From NCBI GenBank assembly GCA_004431415.1, contig QPMI01000117.1, positions 62,001 to 126,000 of the forward strand: DNA of 64,000 nucleotides. Direction: 5' to 3'. Shown piece by piece: positions 1 to 11,769 of the stretch. The position numbers were made by a program, and so were the translations under genes. The notes beneath the pieces are model-generated. The model saw only the letters and a list, made by a program, of their open reading frames with translations, did not search any database and had not been told where the DNA came from. Source of the DNA: Cyanophora paradoxa (lineage: Eukaryota; Glaucocystophyceae; Cyanophorales; Cyanophoraceae). Every line of letters begins with the position of its first letter. Position 1 is the stretch's first letter.

Positions 1-711
1 CACCAGCTTCAGCAGAGCTGGGCCACATTGCTACGTATGAGGATTAGCAACCTGATTGGCGTTGGCAATCAGGCCCGAAAAATAAGGCCTGCTTTCGCGC
101 TGCCCTGCATGCAGCAACCTAATTATAACCTAACCATACCTACAGCTGTAGCCTTGAAAGCAACTTTGCATCCAATGCCACATGCACTCATATTTATGCT
201 TCCTAGCTAAAGTGGCCTCTTGATAAAAGAGATTAATTGCCTCACCTTCAATCGGAAATCCTTGAGTCTGACACAAATACGCGTGTCAGTTCCCATACTA
301 CGGTAATGCACGGCCAGATATACGTCAAATAAGTTTGCGCACAATGAAATCCTTTTTATTTAAATAAATAGAAATCGTTTGTAATGATCAGTTGACGGAT
401 GCAGCGAATGGACATGGTTAGAAATCAATTGAAGACGCACGCCACAGTAGGCCATTTGCCTATTGAACCCACGAGCGCAGGTCACAGAATTACTATAAGT
501 ACACGATAAAATTCTCCTTGCTTAGGTAAATATATTGTAGCTGCACCTTCCGGTCCTGCAGCCTTTTCCCGTTTTCGAGCAAGTCCCGTCCTCTTGGGGA
601 GGAGTCGCCTCAATGTAGTCATCGTACTCTGCGGCAAATGGAAATATGCAAAAGCGCAGGCATTGCGCAGCCATGGCCCTTTTCGTACCTGGCCACGTGT
701 TCCACTGTGTG

Positions 712-3700
712 TCAGGCGAATAGAGTGAGTAATGCAGAAGGATCACAAAATTCAAGTGCATAAACTGCATTTCGCACTCCGTCCTTGTCAATATCGACGA
801 AGAGTCCGTGGCCGTAAAAGCGTCGAAGGGTATGGCCAAGCGGAAAGCCGTCAGGGATCGGCCCGAAAGTTCCGAGGGCGCCTGTGTATGAGTCGATGGC
901 GGTCAGGATGTGCCTCCCAACGACGAGGTAGTCCGTTGCATCGAAAGCGCGCTGCTGCACCCCATCGTAAAGCCTCCACGGGAGGGGGTGCGCGCCGCGC
1001 TCTGGCAAGGTGACGCCTGCGCGGTTTCATTAATATTCGCATTGCAATTGTGTAAAGCTCGCGGACCCATGTTGCCGCGAATCTCAAAAAGCGGCCTGTA
1101 CTCACTGCCGCGCACGTTGGTGCAGACTCTGCACGCAAGTGTCGTGGGCAAATTGCGCGCGCGCGCGTCCAAATCGGAGCAGATACGCATACTTCTCCAC
1201 AGTACCCCAAGCCTGATCCATTGCGAGTGGTCGATACTGCTTGTCCCAGGGAGCGTACAAGTCGCTGTTTGGGTTCGGCGATGGGAAAGGGTACGAGTAC
1301 TGGAGCTCTCTGCGGTCATTGTCACGCGTACGAAAACATCCGAATCAAAAAGTCGAACGAAGTCCGCAAAAAAATTGGCTACCCGTTCGAATGACCTAGT
1401 AGATATCGGAAATCGACATAAGCGTCGAATTTGCACGTAATTAAAAAAACCAAATCGAGCACCTAACCAGCGTGGATACTGGCGCACGCGCACAGGGGTC
1501 GACGTCAGCGCTTCGGCGTAAAGAGTGTTCGCATTTTCCTTCTAAAAAATGGTTACCATGCCACCTCCGGCCTCCTTTCCCTGAAGGGAGGAGGGAGGGA
1601 GATGAGACATGAAAGTTAGAATTCCATGGGACTCATATCTTGCTTACCGAATACCCCCCAGCTTTCGGAAGCAGCTTCCCGGATCCCAGCATGTACGTCT
1701 CTGTGTGCTTGCTGAGGCCCGTGAGCCGTTGGACCTCGTAAGGTGAGCGGAAACCAAGGTAATGATTGCGGCCGTTCTCGAGCTGCTCAATTCCGGTCAC
1801 GGCGGGTGTTAAACTTCCAACAGCGGCAGGCGAGAAGAGTTGATTCCACGATGGATCAAAGAGAGCAGTCATCTAAGCAGTCATCAAAGAGAGACATCGC
1901 CGATTGATTCTCACGATCATGATTACCGAGAAGCGCCCTAAGGTTTCGAAACGAAGTGAGACCTCGATCGCGACAGGCATATATATTTCAAGTTTTTAAA
2001 GACATGTGCAAGCTTACCTCCGTCAACACGCTTGATGCTGCAGTACATGCAACCAACAGAAAGCCGATCAATGCAATACGAGGGAAATGATGATCTTAGA
2101 CATTGATTTGCGTCCGGCTTACCGAAGGCACCACTAACGAGGGCGTGTCAGGCAGGCGTAGGTATACAATGAAATTAAAACGCTAATAACGTTGAATAGA
2201 ATCAGTTCGAATGTTGCAGAACGCCGCACCGAATAATTCAGGATGATAGGCGATGTGCATTTCACGTGCGCGTCGACTGTTTTTGAGACCGGGTCTGTTT
2301 TTGAGACCGGGTCAAGCTGCGCATGCAAAATACGTATACGTATCATAGTATACGAAAAACTTAGGAAGGTGGCTCGCCTATGTCCGCCTGAGTGACAGTA
2401 ACCTCCCCGCACGTGCTGATGACATCAAACATCCGTGGGCGAGTCTGCACAATTAACGCTCGGAAGCGACCTTCGACACACAACAGACACAATAAGGCGC
2501 GCCTGGGTCTTAGGGAACTTGTAGGCGTAAAAGTCATTTCCCGTAACGGCAAAATTGATATGTTGATCTATTAGATCCGAGGTACCGACAGGATAATTAT
2601 AACTGTTCATCCCTCGATTGCTTCTTACAAACTCGACCTTGCAAATTGTAGCCAGTCAAAACAGGTGTAATATCGCCCAGATTATTCGAAGGCTCACCCT
2701 ATAAGTATGAGAGAATGCTGTGTTAACGTAGCCGGTACCCGAGCTTGGAAAATTGCGGTAGTTGTCAGGGTGAAACGTGCTACGTCCGGGTACAGAAAGG
2801 TCATGCGTCCGTGTTCTACGAATTGCTTTTTAAACACATCCAGGGAGCTCTTACGTGAAGTAGACACTCGTCGCATTCATGGGGGTGTTCATGTAACGCT
2901 GACTGAGAATTGGAGTCAGATTTTGACGGATATATCTCAATTTATATATACATATAATTTCTTAAGCTAAAGCTAGATTCACGTGTATTATTCGCCAGCC
3001 GCCGGAGGCGAGAATGCACAAATCATTCACCACCAGTACCATTCCGCTGCGCGTGGTTGATGATAAGCCATTAGATCGCTTTATATTGAAGCTATGCATA
3101 TGCGCATATGCACGCACTATGGGGGCCGCGATGATTTTGTCCAGAACCGGTGAAGGGCTCTGGATCCTTATTAGTGAGGGCCGGATTGAAACACTGCATG
3201 CCACACTGCCCATCCGTCCATCTTCCGGAAGCGAAATAGCCCGGCGGGAGCCAGTAATTGCCGATTCGCGCGGTATCTGAGTCAATTGCAAACGTATACG
3301 CGTCAACGCACTTCGAGTCCGGATCCGTGACGCTGCGTGATATCGAAGGGTCTGCACATACGCAGGGTCGGCGTGCGCACGCATGTAATGACTGCCCGTA
3401 GCTGTATCATTTCTGATGTTGGTTCCGTTCCACGTCTTCGGAAGGGGCAGACCGTCGCCCACCGAGCCATCGCCCTTGCGGCCCTTCGTGCCGTCGCCCT
3501 TGACGTACGTCGTGAGGATGGGCTTGTCGCCAGCCACGCCGTCGGAGAAGCGGATTCCGGGACGGCCCTGGACGCCCCTGCGATGCGTGCGCGATTCAAG
3601 AACGCTCTGATGTCCTTCAAGGCTTGCATGTGCAGGTCACGCACACGGGACCCATGTCTTTAGCTATGCGGGCATCGCCTTCGTCGAAAGCTGCGTGCGC

Positions 3701-3883
3701 GACGGAGACGGTGAAAGCTGAGGCCACAAGGGCCACCAGGACAACCGACGCCAGCTGCAGGCCGGCGATGGCGATCGCAAGTCGCGGCCGGCCGGCGACC
3801 GCGCGTCGCCGATCGCGAGTTGGCAGGAGTTGGGCGCGCCATGGCCAGCCGCGGCACGAGCTAGGCGCACCGGCGCCCGGCAT
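712..3883 (-). CDS. Multi-exon secreted protein, family unknown
   Basis: Read on the minus strand. The first exon (3883 to about 3640) carries a strong signal-peptide core (ASVVLVALVASAFTVSVAHA) followed by an acidic start of the mature chain (AFDEGDARIAKDMGP). The next exon (about 3580-3400) reads PILTTYVKGDGTKGRKGDGS. A short intron of about 29 nt then gives a frame change into CVDAYTFAIDSDTARIGNYW with paired cysteines. Further exon-like pieces lie at about 2960-2880, 2780-2700, 2610-2450 (YPVGTSDLIDQHINFAVTGN), 1870-1640 (ALFDPSWNQLF) and 1255-1110. The last, at about 1008-712, contains SYTGALGTFGPIPDGFPLGH and ends at a stop. Donors GTGAGC, GTAAGC and GTAAGA are visible here, more canonical than in the GC-rich genes downstream. 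Base composition is clearly lower in GC than in the rest of the window. I do not recognise the family; it could be an extracellular or cell-wall protein. The junction near 1100-1010 does not resolve cleanly, so it may be partly decayed. Confidence 0.5.
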
Positions 3884-4474
3884 GGGTGCGCAAGTCCGAT
3901 CCAGTCCTGGGCCTCCTGACCTCGGCCGATCAAGCTGAAGCGTACGCGTATATATACGTCCGTCGAAAGCCGACAGCCGCGGCCGGCGCCACGTGCACTG
4001 TGCTAAATTCGAATGAGCAAACTGCAGCTGTCACCGTGGCACAGTACTCAGTCACTGAGTGACTAGTGTTAAATTGCAACGCTTGCAATAGAAGCACCTT
4101 CCGCAGTGCGGCGGTCCAGCGGCTGCTGCTCACTGAGTCACAGCTCAACGAGGATGCGCATATGCATGCGCATGCGCGCAAGCCTAGAAATGCAGCGCAA
4201 GCTTAAGCTGCGCTACCGGTACGTGTCACAGTCATGATCACTGGGTGTGCACGTGCTATGTACGTTACTACGGTTATCTAGTATACCGGCGATCATGACC
4301 TGCCCATAGCCAGCTAGCGCTGCACTGCGGCAGCTCCGTATCATACTATGATAGTATACCGGTACGGTCGCCGGCCGGGCGCCGAGTCGCCGCCGACTCG
4401 ATCATGCATGCAGCGCTAGCGTCGCCAGTCACGGACTCACTGACTCAGTGACATCGCGTGCCAGTATTACGCCG
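3884..4474. other. Intergenic, no gene seen
   Basis: This stretch has no convincing coding exon. It is rich in short self-complementary words (for example CAGTCACTGAGTGACTAG near 4050 and TATACCGGTACGG near 4355) and runs into the first MITE-like element. Confidence 0.5.
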
Positions 4475-4719
4475 TACCGTATAACACAATATTAATGCAC
4501 TCAATATTAATGCGTTTTTGGACCCGGACCCCTATTATGGCTATTAATGCGGCACCAAATTAATGCGTTTTGAAGCCTTTTGGCTGCATGTGGGGGGTAC
4601 AGACCGCAGTTTCAAGTTTCTGAGCGCAGGCCCCCAAATTAATGCGTTTTGACGGCAGAAAACGAATTAATTTGGAGGCGCATTAATTTATGTGCGCACT
4701 AATATTCTGTTATACGGTA
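4475..4719 (+). mobile_element. MITE-like element, copy 1 (245 bp)
   Basis: The element is bounded by terminal inverted repeats: the left end reads TACCGTATAACACAATATTA, and the reverse complement of the right end is TACCGTATAACAGAATATTA, which matches at 19 of 20 positions. It has no coding capacity. The interior holds several AATTAATGCG and inverted CGCATTAATT words and the block GTTTTTGGACCCGGACCCCT. A second, inverted copy with the same interior blocks lies at 6568-6819. The structure fits a non-autonomous DNA transposon; a TA target duplication is possible because both ends sit in TACCG...CGGTA. The superfamily is not identifiable from the ends alone. Confidence 0.65.
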
Positions 4720-6567
4720 GTACGGTACGTCGAGTCGTCGACTCGTTTGGCTGGCCCGCGGCGGTGACACTGCCCGCCACTGGGCCGCCAGTGGGCCGCC
4801 ACTAGTACTGCCAGCCTGTGCCAGGCTGCCCGCCAGCCCGTCCTGGAGGCTGGCGCCAGGCCGCCGGCCCGGCGCCGGGGCGGACCCGGCGGAGTCGCCG
4901 CCGACTCGCCGGACCCGGACGGGAGACTCGTCACGAGTCGTCGGGAGTCTCGGAGGCTCAGCGGCTCAGTCTCCCGAGTCCGGCCAGACTCCGGGACCCA
5001 GCCTGGCAGCCAGTGGCACTGCGGCAGCACTGGCCCACTGGCAGTGGGCATGGGCCACTGCGGGCCAGTGGCGCGCGCCGCCGCGCGCGCGCGCGGGCCG
5101 GAGCCCGGCGCCCCGGCCGGGCCGCGGTCACGGGTGCCGTGTAACAGTTAATATAAATAGACTCATAAAGTCTTTTATAAAACCTGGACTCCGTGCGCCC
5201 GGCCGGCGGGGCCGGCCGCCGCCGGCCCGCCGGGCGCGCGCGCGTACGCGTGCGGCCGCGCACTGCGTATATATACTATGATATACTAGTACTGGAGTAC
5301 CGTCGGGCACTAAATTACTGCGGCGTTAATTAACGCGGTTTCAAAAATGGCCCTCCTCTGAGCGAAATACCGCGGTACCAAATTAACGTTGTTTTAAAAA
5401 CCGTTGAACTTTGAGACTTGTATGGGGCAGTAAGTTTAGGGGGTACTTGTATGGTGAGTCCCCGACTCCGTACGCGTCGCGCACGGTCCGCACCCCCGGG
5501 CCGGGTCCCGGACTCCTGGGTTCCTTCAACTCCCCTGAGACTGGCCATATGCATATGAAATATTTCCGAAATATTCCGAAATTTTGGGTAAAATTTCGGG
5601 TCGGCCCTTGAAGGGGGTAAAATTTCGGGATATTATATAATATGTTAATCATTATTTAATCAAGAAAAGTCCCTTTTCGCCCCCTGTACATGTAGGGGGG
5701 TTATGATTGCTTATATGACGTTCAAAATCGTATAGAAGAAGCATAGTCTTCGTGGTACATGCTTTTCAGCACGGTTTACATCGGAATGGGGCCAGAACGT
5801 GAGTTGAAGGGTGGGTACCCCCCTCACCTCCCTTTCAAGTTTCTTTCTGGCGCATTTCCTGGTCGCCACGAGACCCCTAGCACTCGCAAAGAGTTAGATA
5901 CGATGCTTTATGATGTTGTTAACACGTTTTGCGACCTTTGGAGCGTGTTTACGCGGCGGAATGCAATGTTTTGAGAATATTTCGGACTTTGTATGGCGCT
6001 GAAATATTTCGGAAATATTTCCGAAATATTTCGCGAAATTTTGGGTCCCGTTTTGGCCGACTAAAATTTCTACAACCTTGTCTGGCAGTGCTGCCAGTAC
6101 AGTGCCTGGCTTCGACAGCAAATGGTTTTTTGTTTTTCGAAAAACTTAGTTAAAAACTTGATTCACCGATATGATTCAACATATATTATTTTTTAATTAT
6201 ACTTGGTCAAATCATTCAAGAAAAAGCTTGGTTGTTCAATTTCACGGATGAATCGCAATTTCAATGGAAATTAAATTTAATCTGCAACCGCCTCGTCGAC
6301 GTCGACGATTGAACAGCCTTCAAGGTGATTGGTGTATTTCTTTCCAAGTTGGTTGGTTCATTATAATGTTGAGTCATTGTTGACTCGCCGTTTGACTGCA
6401 GTCAGCTGCAGCCTGCAGTGACTCAGTGAGTCGTCCGTGGCACTCCGTGCCATCATCGATGATTCAGTGTGGCAGTGACCGTGGGACTGTCGACGTCTCG
6501 GACAAGGCTTGCGGCGCGCGATCGAGCCTAGCCAGCTAGCAAGCCGGACTTTAGCCTTGTCCAAGCC
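4720..6567. repeat. Repeat-rich, gene-poor spacer
   Basis: From about 4740 to 5260 this is very GC-rich palindromic sequence (repeats of GCCAGTGGGCC-like words). After 5300 it becomes AT-rich. The stretch at about 5310-5460 has words such as CCAAATTAACG and TTAATTAACGCGG that resemble the interior of the flanking MITE-like elements and may be a third, decayed relative. Two related blocks built on AAATATTTCCGAAATATT occur near 5555-5625 and 5995-6065. Short open frames exist (for example 5759-5974), but none shows a recognisable domain or a consistent exon structure, so I call no gene. Confidence 0.45.
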
Positions 6568-6819
6568 TACCGTAGAACACTTAAGTAATGCGCACACTTA
6601 ATTAATGCGCCCCCTAATTAATGCGCTTTTTGCTGGCAAAACGCATTAATTTGGGGGCGCATTAATGTCGAAACGCTAAGAAAACTGCGGTATTTACCCC
6701 CCTAACGCAGGCAGAAAGCTCCAAAACGCATTAATTTGGGGGCGCATTATTTCCCATGCGAGGGGTCCGGGTCCAAAAACGCATTAATATCGGGCGCATT
6801 AATTAAGTGTTTTACGGTA
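6568..6819 (-). mobile_element. MITE-like element, copy 2 (252 bp, inverted)
   Basis: The left end reads TACCGTAGAACACTTAAGTA, and the right end, reverse-complemented, reads TACCGTAAAACACTTAATTA. Both continue into TAATGCGC on the inside. The interior contains AGGGGTCCGGGTCCAAAAAC, the reverse complement of the block in copy 1, so this copy is inverted relative to 4475-4719. No open frame is present. The two copies share end sequence and internal blocks in the same order but have diverged, consistent with separate insertions rather than a recent duplication. Confidence 0.65.
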
Positions 6820-7870
6820 GTTAAGTCGAGCTAGCGGACTTTGGCGGGCGGCTCGAGCCGCCGTTTTGGAGTGGCAAATTGCTGGCAATTGCAAGCTTAA
6901 GCGCTAGCCGGCTCGCAAGCCCGGCTAGCGCGGGGGAATGTTCGCCGGCTTGCTAGCCAGCCGGAGGGGGAATGTTCGCCGGGGCTAGCCTAGTTGGAGG
7001 GGCCAGCCGGGAGCCCATCAGAGCCGCCAGCTAGCCGGAGGGGCAAGCCCCGTGGGCTAGACCCGACCAGCGGAGACCCCGTGGGCTAGGAACTTGGAAA
7101 GGGGGCGGAAGAAGGCTAGCCGGGCAAGCCGGCCAGCTACCGGCTAGCGAAGGGTTTTGGGCGGTCGAGGCAAGCCGGCTTGCTAGCAGCTCGAGCCGAA
7201 TTTCGGGCTGGCGAGGCCTAGGCTTGGCTCGAGCCGGCCCGCCGCCCGCGACCCCGCTAGCAGCAAGCCTCGGACGGACCGGGAGTCGGAGACTCGGAGT
7301 CCGACTCTGTGAGTCTCTGTACATGTCCGAGTCCGACGGTCTGTCGGATAGACACTGATTTTTGCCAGGTTTTGACTGGTTCGGGGAAGTTGAAAGCGTT
7401 GCAAGTTGAATTCAAATCCGAAGTTTCGACTCCGATCCCGGTCCGATCCGGGCGGGACCGGGCCCCGGCCCCCGGACACTGCGGGCCTCTGCGGCGGACA
7501 GGGCCGGACTCCGGGACTCCCGGACTCCCGGCCCGGCGGCGGGAGTCCCGGGTCCCGGACTCCGGGACCCGGAGTCACTGAGTCGACGCGTACGTCCGCG
7601 GCGACTCGAGCTCGGCGACTCCGCGGCCGGATCCGCGCCGCATCATGCATATGGCCCGCATGCGCACCGGGCCGGGATTCCCGGGAATCCCGGGATTCCC
7701 GGGAACTCAGTGACTTGCAACTTGGCAAGTTGCCAAAAAGTTGCAATTGCGGGCCATGCATATGGCCATGACTCATGATCTAGGCCCTGACGGTGCCGCC
7801 GTTGCAACTTGCAACTTAATATATTCTAATTTCTAATAAGCTTTAATATATTCGGGGGCCGGGGCCCGGC
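6820..7870. other. Intergenic, palindromic GC-rich tract
   Basis: The tract is dominated by repeated GCTAGCCGG / CCGGCTAGC words (about 6830-7210). Stretches such as GGGATTCCCGGGAATCCCGG follow near 7675, which can fold back on themselves. The long open frames here on both strands are Arg/Pro/Gly-rich shadows of GC-rich sequence with no domain, so no gene is called. Confidence 0.5.
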
Positions 7871-7945
7871 CGCCTTTAGCGCAGTGGTATAAGGTCGTGC
7901 TACGACCTCCCGGATTCCCGGGTTCGGTTCCTGCTGTTTCCGCTA
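7871..7945 (+). tRNA. tRNA-like sequence (pseudo-tRNA or SINE head)
   Basis: Internal pol III promoter-like boxes are present: an A box TAGCGCAGTGG and, about 40 nt later, a B box GGTTCGGTTCC. Between them GGTCGTGCTACGACC folds as a hairpin whose 7-nt loop would place GCT as the anticodon with T before and A after, as for a serine tRNA. The flanking acceptor arms do not pair and the T stem is imperfect, so an intact functional tRNA is unlikely. It is better read as a tRNA pseudogene or the head of a SINE. Confidence 0.35.
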
Positions 7946-9858
7946 CGTTGTACTTCGAATCCCTGTGATTCCCGATACCGTGACTTGTATCCTCGTTGTG
8001 TACTACGAGTGGGCACGCCCACCGTAGATCTTAAAAAAAAAAAGGGGCCCGGCCGCCCGGGAGGCCCTGGCCATGGATCCCGATTCCCGAATCCCGATTC
8101 CCGACTCGCGATATCGATCGGCGAGTCCGACCGTCTCCGACGTCGACGGTCGACGACGACTCGACGTCCGCGGCCCAACTTGGCAACTTTTTGGCAACTT
8201 TTAAAAGTTGCAAGTTGCATGTTTGAGGTTTTACGAAGTCAGTTCAACCGTTTGATTCAGTGAGTTCGAAGTTTCGAACTGTTCGACTCGGCGAATTCAC
8301 TGCCGTACGCGTGGGGCCGGGGCCGTGGTGGGGCCGCCGCGCGCCGGGCGCGTGGCCCACTGGGCCACTGGCCCGTGACTCGTGACTCCGAGGCTCGTGA
8401 CTCGTGAGGCCCGTGAGTCGACGTCCGTGTCACTCCCGGGCCGTGACAGGCCCGCGCCCGTGGCCCGTGGGCCGTGGCCCGTGGGGCCGAGTCCCGGCCG
8501 ACTGAGGCGGCAGCAGTGAGTCAGTGCCAGTGACTCCCGCCAGTGAGGCCCGTGAGTCCGGGCCCCGGGGCCTCCGGGGGCCGTGCCACGGCCCACGGGC
8601 GGGCCACCCGGCCACGGCCCAGGCCACTGGCCCGGCGGCCATGCCAGTGATGCCACGGTTGCCACCATGGGCCACGGTGACGCCGCCGCGCCGTCTTGAT
8701 TATTGAATTCAAGCTCATCGTTGTTTTTCAACCGTTTTGGAACGGGGCCGGGCCGGGGCCGCCGGGCCACCCTGGGTTCAAATCCTGGCCCCGGGATTCC
8801 TGCAGCTGGGGCAGCTAATAGGGAATAGCCCCAGGGGAAATAGCTTTTTTTTTTTTGGTGAATTACCGGCCACAGCCTCTAGTCTACTCCAGCACTGTGG
8901 GGGCGTGTACAGGCAAATAGCTAAATGTAGCGAAAGATCTAGCTATAGATAAATTATTAAAGCATAGACTAAAGATTAGAACTAAGACAAGAGCGCAAAA
9001 AAACCAGAAGAAGAGAGACAAAGACCTAGAAGAGGCAATTGCAACGTTAACGTTCAACGCGTTTAACGGACGAGAAAGATCCTCGGATCGCGAATTTCGA
9101 AGGAGATTGAGCATCAGAAGTCAAAGAAGAAAAGCTCGAGAGACACGAGAAAGAGCTAGATCTAGAGCGAACATCGTTATCGATTTCAGGCGAAACCGCC
9201 GGGCCGATAAACTTGAAACGAGGACAGAAATCGAAGTGCACGTGAGAAAGATAAATCACAGGATTCATGTGTGACATGCATAGGAAGCAGATCTAGACAA
9301 GAAGGGGAACAACAAGACGCCGTGACGACTCGGCGAAGAGGAAACTTGAAACGTCGACAGAGGAGAGGGAGGTAATTATATAAAGGCCTAGGGGAATAAT
9401 ACGGAAGCGGATCCGGCGGATCAAGACCAGCTGCAGGCAATTTGCAAAAGGGCAGTCAAACTTGAAAGGAATCACTCATGCGCATGCGGCACTGCGCAGC
9501 ACTAAAGTAAAGCACTGCGCATGCGGCAGGCCGAGGTGGCCATATGCATGGGCAAGCGCAAGGACTAGTATTATCTAGAATCTACGTATACATGAACAAT
9601 ATATATAATTGGCCGGGGGATATCGATCCGGAGCAGAGCCAGATATCGATCTAGATCTAGAAGCAAGCAAGCCTCGGAGCTCGAGCCCATGCATATGGCC
9701 CATGGCCATCTTCTTCATATGGCCCCGGCCGCGGGGAATCGGAGCCGAGACGAGTGAGCAACCAACTTGGCAACATGTACAGGGGCAGGCCTAGCTAGGG
9801 GAAGAGCCCATGGCCATGGCCGGTGCACGTGCCGGTGCACGATTCATCAAGTGCCGCC
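7946..9858. other. Intergenic; possible second SINE-like piece
   Basis: At about 8768-8782 a B-box-like GGGTTCAAATCCT is followed 70 nt later by a T run (about 8846-8857), as in pol III-derived repeats; no clear A box is visible. From 8930 to 9480 the plus strand is purine-rich (AAAGAAGAGAG-type) and lower in GC, but all three frames are stopped repeatedly. From 9600 to 9800 CATATGGCC palindromes recur. I see no coding gene. The change to compact GC-rich genes happens at about 9.85 kb. Confidence 0.4.
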
Positions 9859-11769
9859 TTACGTTTCTTCAAATTCTTCGCATGCTCTTCTAGATCTAAT
9901 GGAAAAGGAGCGGGTGGCGAAGGGGGGCAGGTATACTTCCAGGTCGGCCCGCGCCATCTCCAGGAGGCCCCGCCTTGGCGCCGCCACGTGCACGCCGAAC
10001 TCGAAGACCGGCGAGGGGCGCGCCATCCCCTGGAAGGCGCGGTGCGCCCGCAGCTCGCGCAGCGAGTCCACGGCGTGAGCGAGGCGCAGGGAGCGGGTCC
10101 CGGGGCCCAGGCGCGCGAGGGCGGCGGCGACCCCGCCGTGCAGCGGCGCCGGCCACGCGAGCGCGACGCGGCGGAGCGAGTCGGGGGCGGCTTCGATGAG
10201 CGCTTCGACGGCGCCAGACGGGTCGCCTGCCGTCGCCTCGTCCTCCGTGTCTGGCCCCTGGGCCGAGAGGAAGAGGTCGAGGCGGAGGGCGGGGTTGGCG
10301 CGGGCGCCCTCGGCGAGGCCCTCGAGCACGTGCCGCCAGGCGGCATGCTGCTCCTCCTCTAGGTCGAAGCGCACCTGCGCGATCTCGCTCCTTGAGAGAT
10401 CGGGGGCAGGGCGGTGCGGGGGTTCGCGCCTGCAGCGAGGTCATCTTGGGCATCCGCGCGAGACTGGCCACATGTACAGCGTCAGAAGGCCGCCGCTCGT
10501 CGTTGTCACTGTTAGCGCGCCGTTGAAATCTCGATTGTCGTTTCGCCGGCTTTAGCTTGAACTGCGACCTGTCAGGTCGGCGATTGGGGGGGGGGGGGGG
10601 GGGGGGGGGTAAGGAAGGGTAGCAGCGCGCACTCTGATGTACCCTTCGACCCGCTCGAGATTTGCGAAACCGGAGATGGCTCGCGCGGCCGAGCCCGAGA
10701 GAGTAACGGCGGGGGGCGGGTCGAACGGATCCGCCTCGGAAGACGGGGTTGAAGGCGGGGGGCGGAAAGAGAGGACGCGGAGCGAGGCGCATGCAGGGCC
10801 CTTGGAAACGTCTAGAAGACCCTGAGAGAGAGCTCCCCCGATGTGATCGTTGCAGGCGACCGCGAGCCGCTCCAGGGCCAGGGGCGCCAGGGCGGAGATG
10901 GCGGGTGCGTCTTCGGGGCACAGCTCGAGCTGCGCGCGCGCGGCCGTGAGCAGCTTGGAGGGGCGGCCCGAGGCGCGCGTGGGGAGGGAGGAGGGCCGGG
11001 GGCGCGCGGACCGTCTTCAGCGACGGAAAATAGGCGGCGATGTTGACGGCCATCCGACTGTCGATGCGGAGCGCGCGCGGAAGCGCCAGGGCGCGGAGCT
11101 TCGCGAAGGGGCGGAAGAGAGGCGCTGTGGGGACGTCGACGGCGGACGGGCGGGGCCTGCACCCGGCGGTGACCTCGAGGCGGAACATCTCCAGCGAGGC
11201 TCCAACCTCCATCTCCAGCGCGGACATGGCCAATGTGAACAAGCGGTGCGCCACATCTGACTCTAACTCCGCTCGCAAGCTGAGCTGCACCGACCTGAGG
11301 GGCACCCCGCTGGCGACGCGCCTCTCCACGAGATCGGAAATGCGGTCCGAGACACGCTGCGTCGCATCTTGCACGCAGACGCGGACGGAGTTCCGGGGAC
11401 GACAGAAGGCAGTCGATCTCGGGGCCTCCGTCGCGCCAGGAGCTGATCCAGCGCGTGCTCCGGTCTCTTGAACCCCGTCAGGTCCAGCAGTGCCTCCCGA
11501 AGCGGCGGCATCCGGCTGGCGATGAGCGCCCGCAGCCGCCGGCTCGCGGCGCGCATGCGGCACGCGCCGACGACGTCCACGAACTCCATGATACGCAGTA
11601 CAACTTCGTCCGGAAGCTGCTCCAGCGCGCTGCCGCCCGCCGCGATCTCCTCCTCGGGCTCGCCAGTTCTACGCCCCTCCTCCTCCTCGTCCTCCTCGCG
11701 CGGCCGCTTCGTTCCGCTCACGCTGCCGGTTCTAGACGCTCGAGCTCGAGCGGGCGTTCCGCCGCACAC
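9859..11769 (-). CDS. F-box protein A (F-box plus repeat-like C-terminal domain)
   Basis: The N-terminal part contains a basic/acidic motif (GTKRPREEDEEEEG) and then a clear F-box (LEQLPDEVVLRIMEFV...CRMRAASRR), so the protein is probably a substrate receptor of an SCF-type ubiquitin ligase. The body parallels the neighbouring gene at 12678-14682: PLFRPFAKLRALALP, then LAPLALERLA, then NLERVEGY, then VLEGLAEGARANPALRLDLF and RSLRLAHA near the C-terminus. The exons run right to left. The last one (10374-9859) follows a 55-nt intron whose donor is GC (CTGCAG then GCGCGA). The start is uncertain: the position equivalent to the ATG of the related copy is GTG (11767-11769), and no in-frame ATG lies between it and the F-box. 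The initiator may therefore be supplied by an upstream exon, or the gene may be damaged. Confidence 0.7.
10586..10609 (+). repeat. 24-nt G homopolymer inside an intron
   Basis: This is an uninterrupted run of 24 G on the plus strand, or 24 C on the coding strand of F-box gene A, downstream of the exon that ends with NLERVEGY. It is one of several 23-26 nt pure G/C tracts in introns in this window. Confidence 0.85.

Noticed and set aside
5759-5974. 71-codon open frame in the AT-rich spacer
   Set aside because: Short, no domain, sits among repeats and lacks flanking exon structure.
8930-9480. Retrotransposon gag-like purine-rich stretch
   Set aside because: All frames are interrupted within about 40 codons, and no zinc knuckle, protease or RT motif is visible.
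9896-11563. 555-codon open frame on the minus strand in F-box A
   Set aside because: It runs through introns and the C tract; only the exon portions match F-box B, in more than one frame, so it is not one continuous protein.
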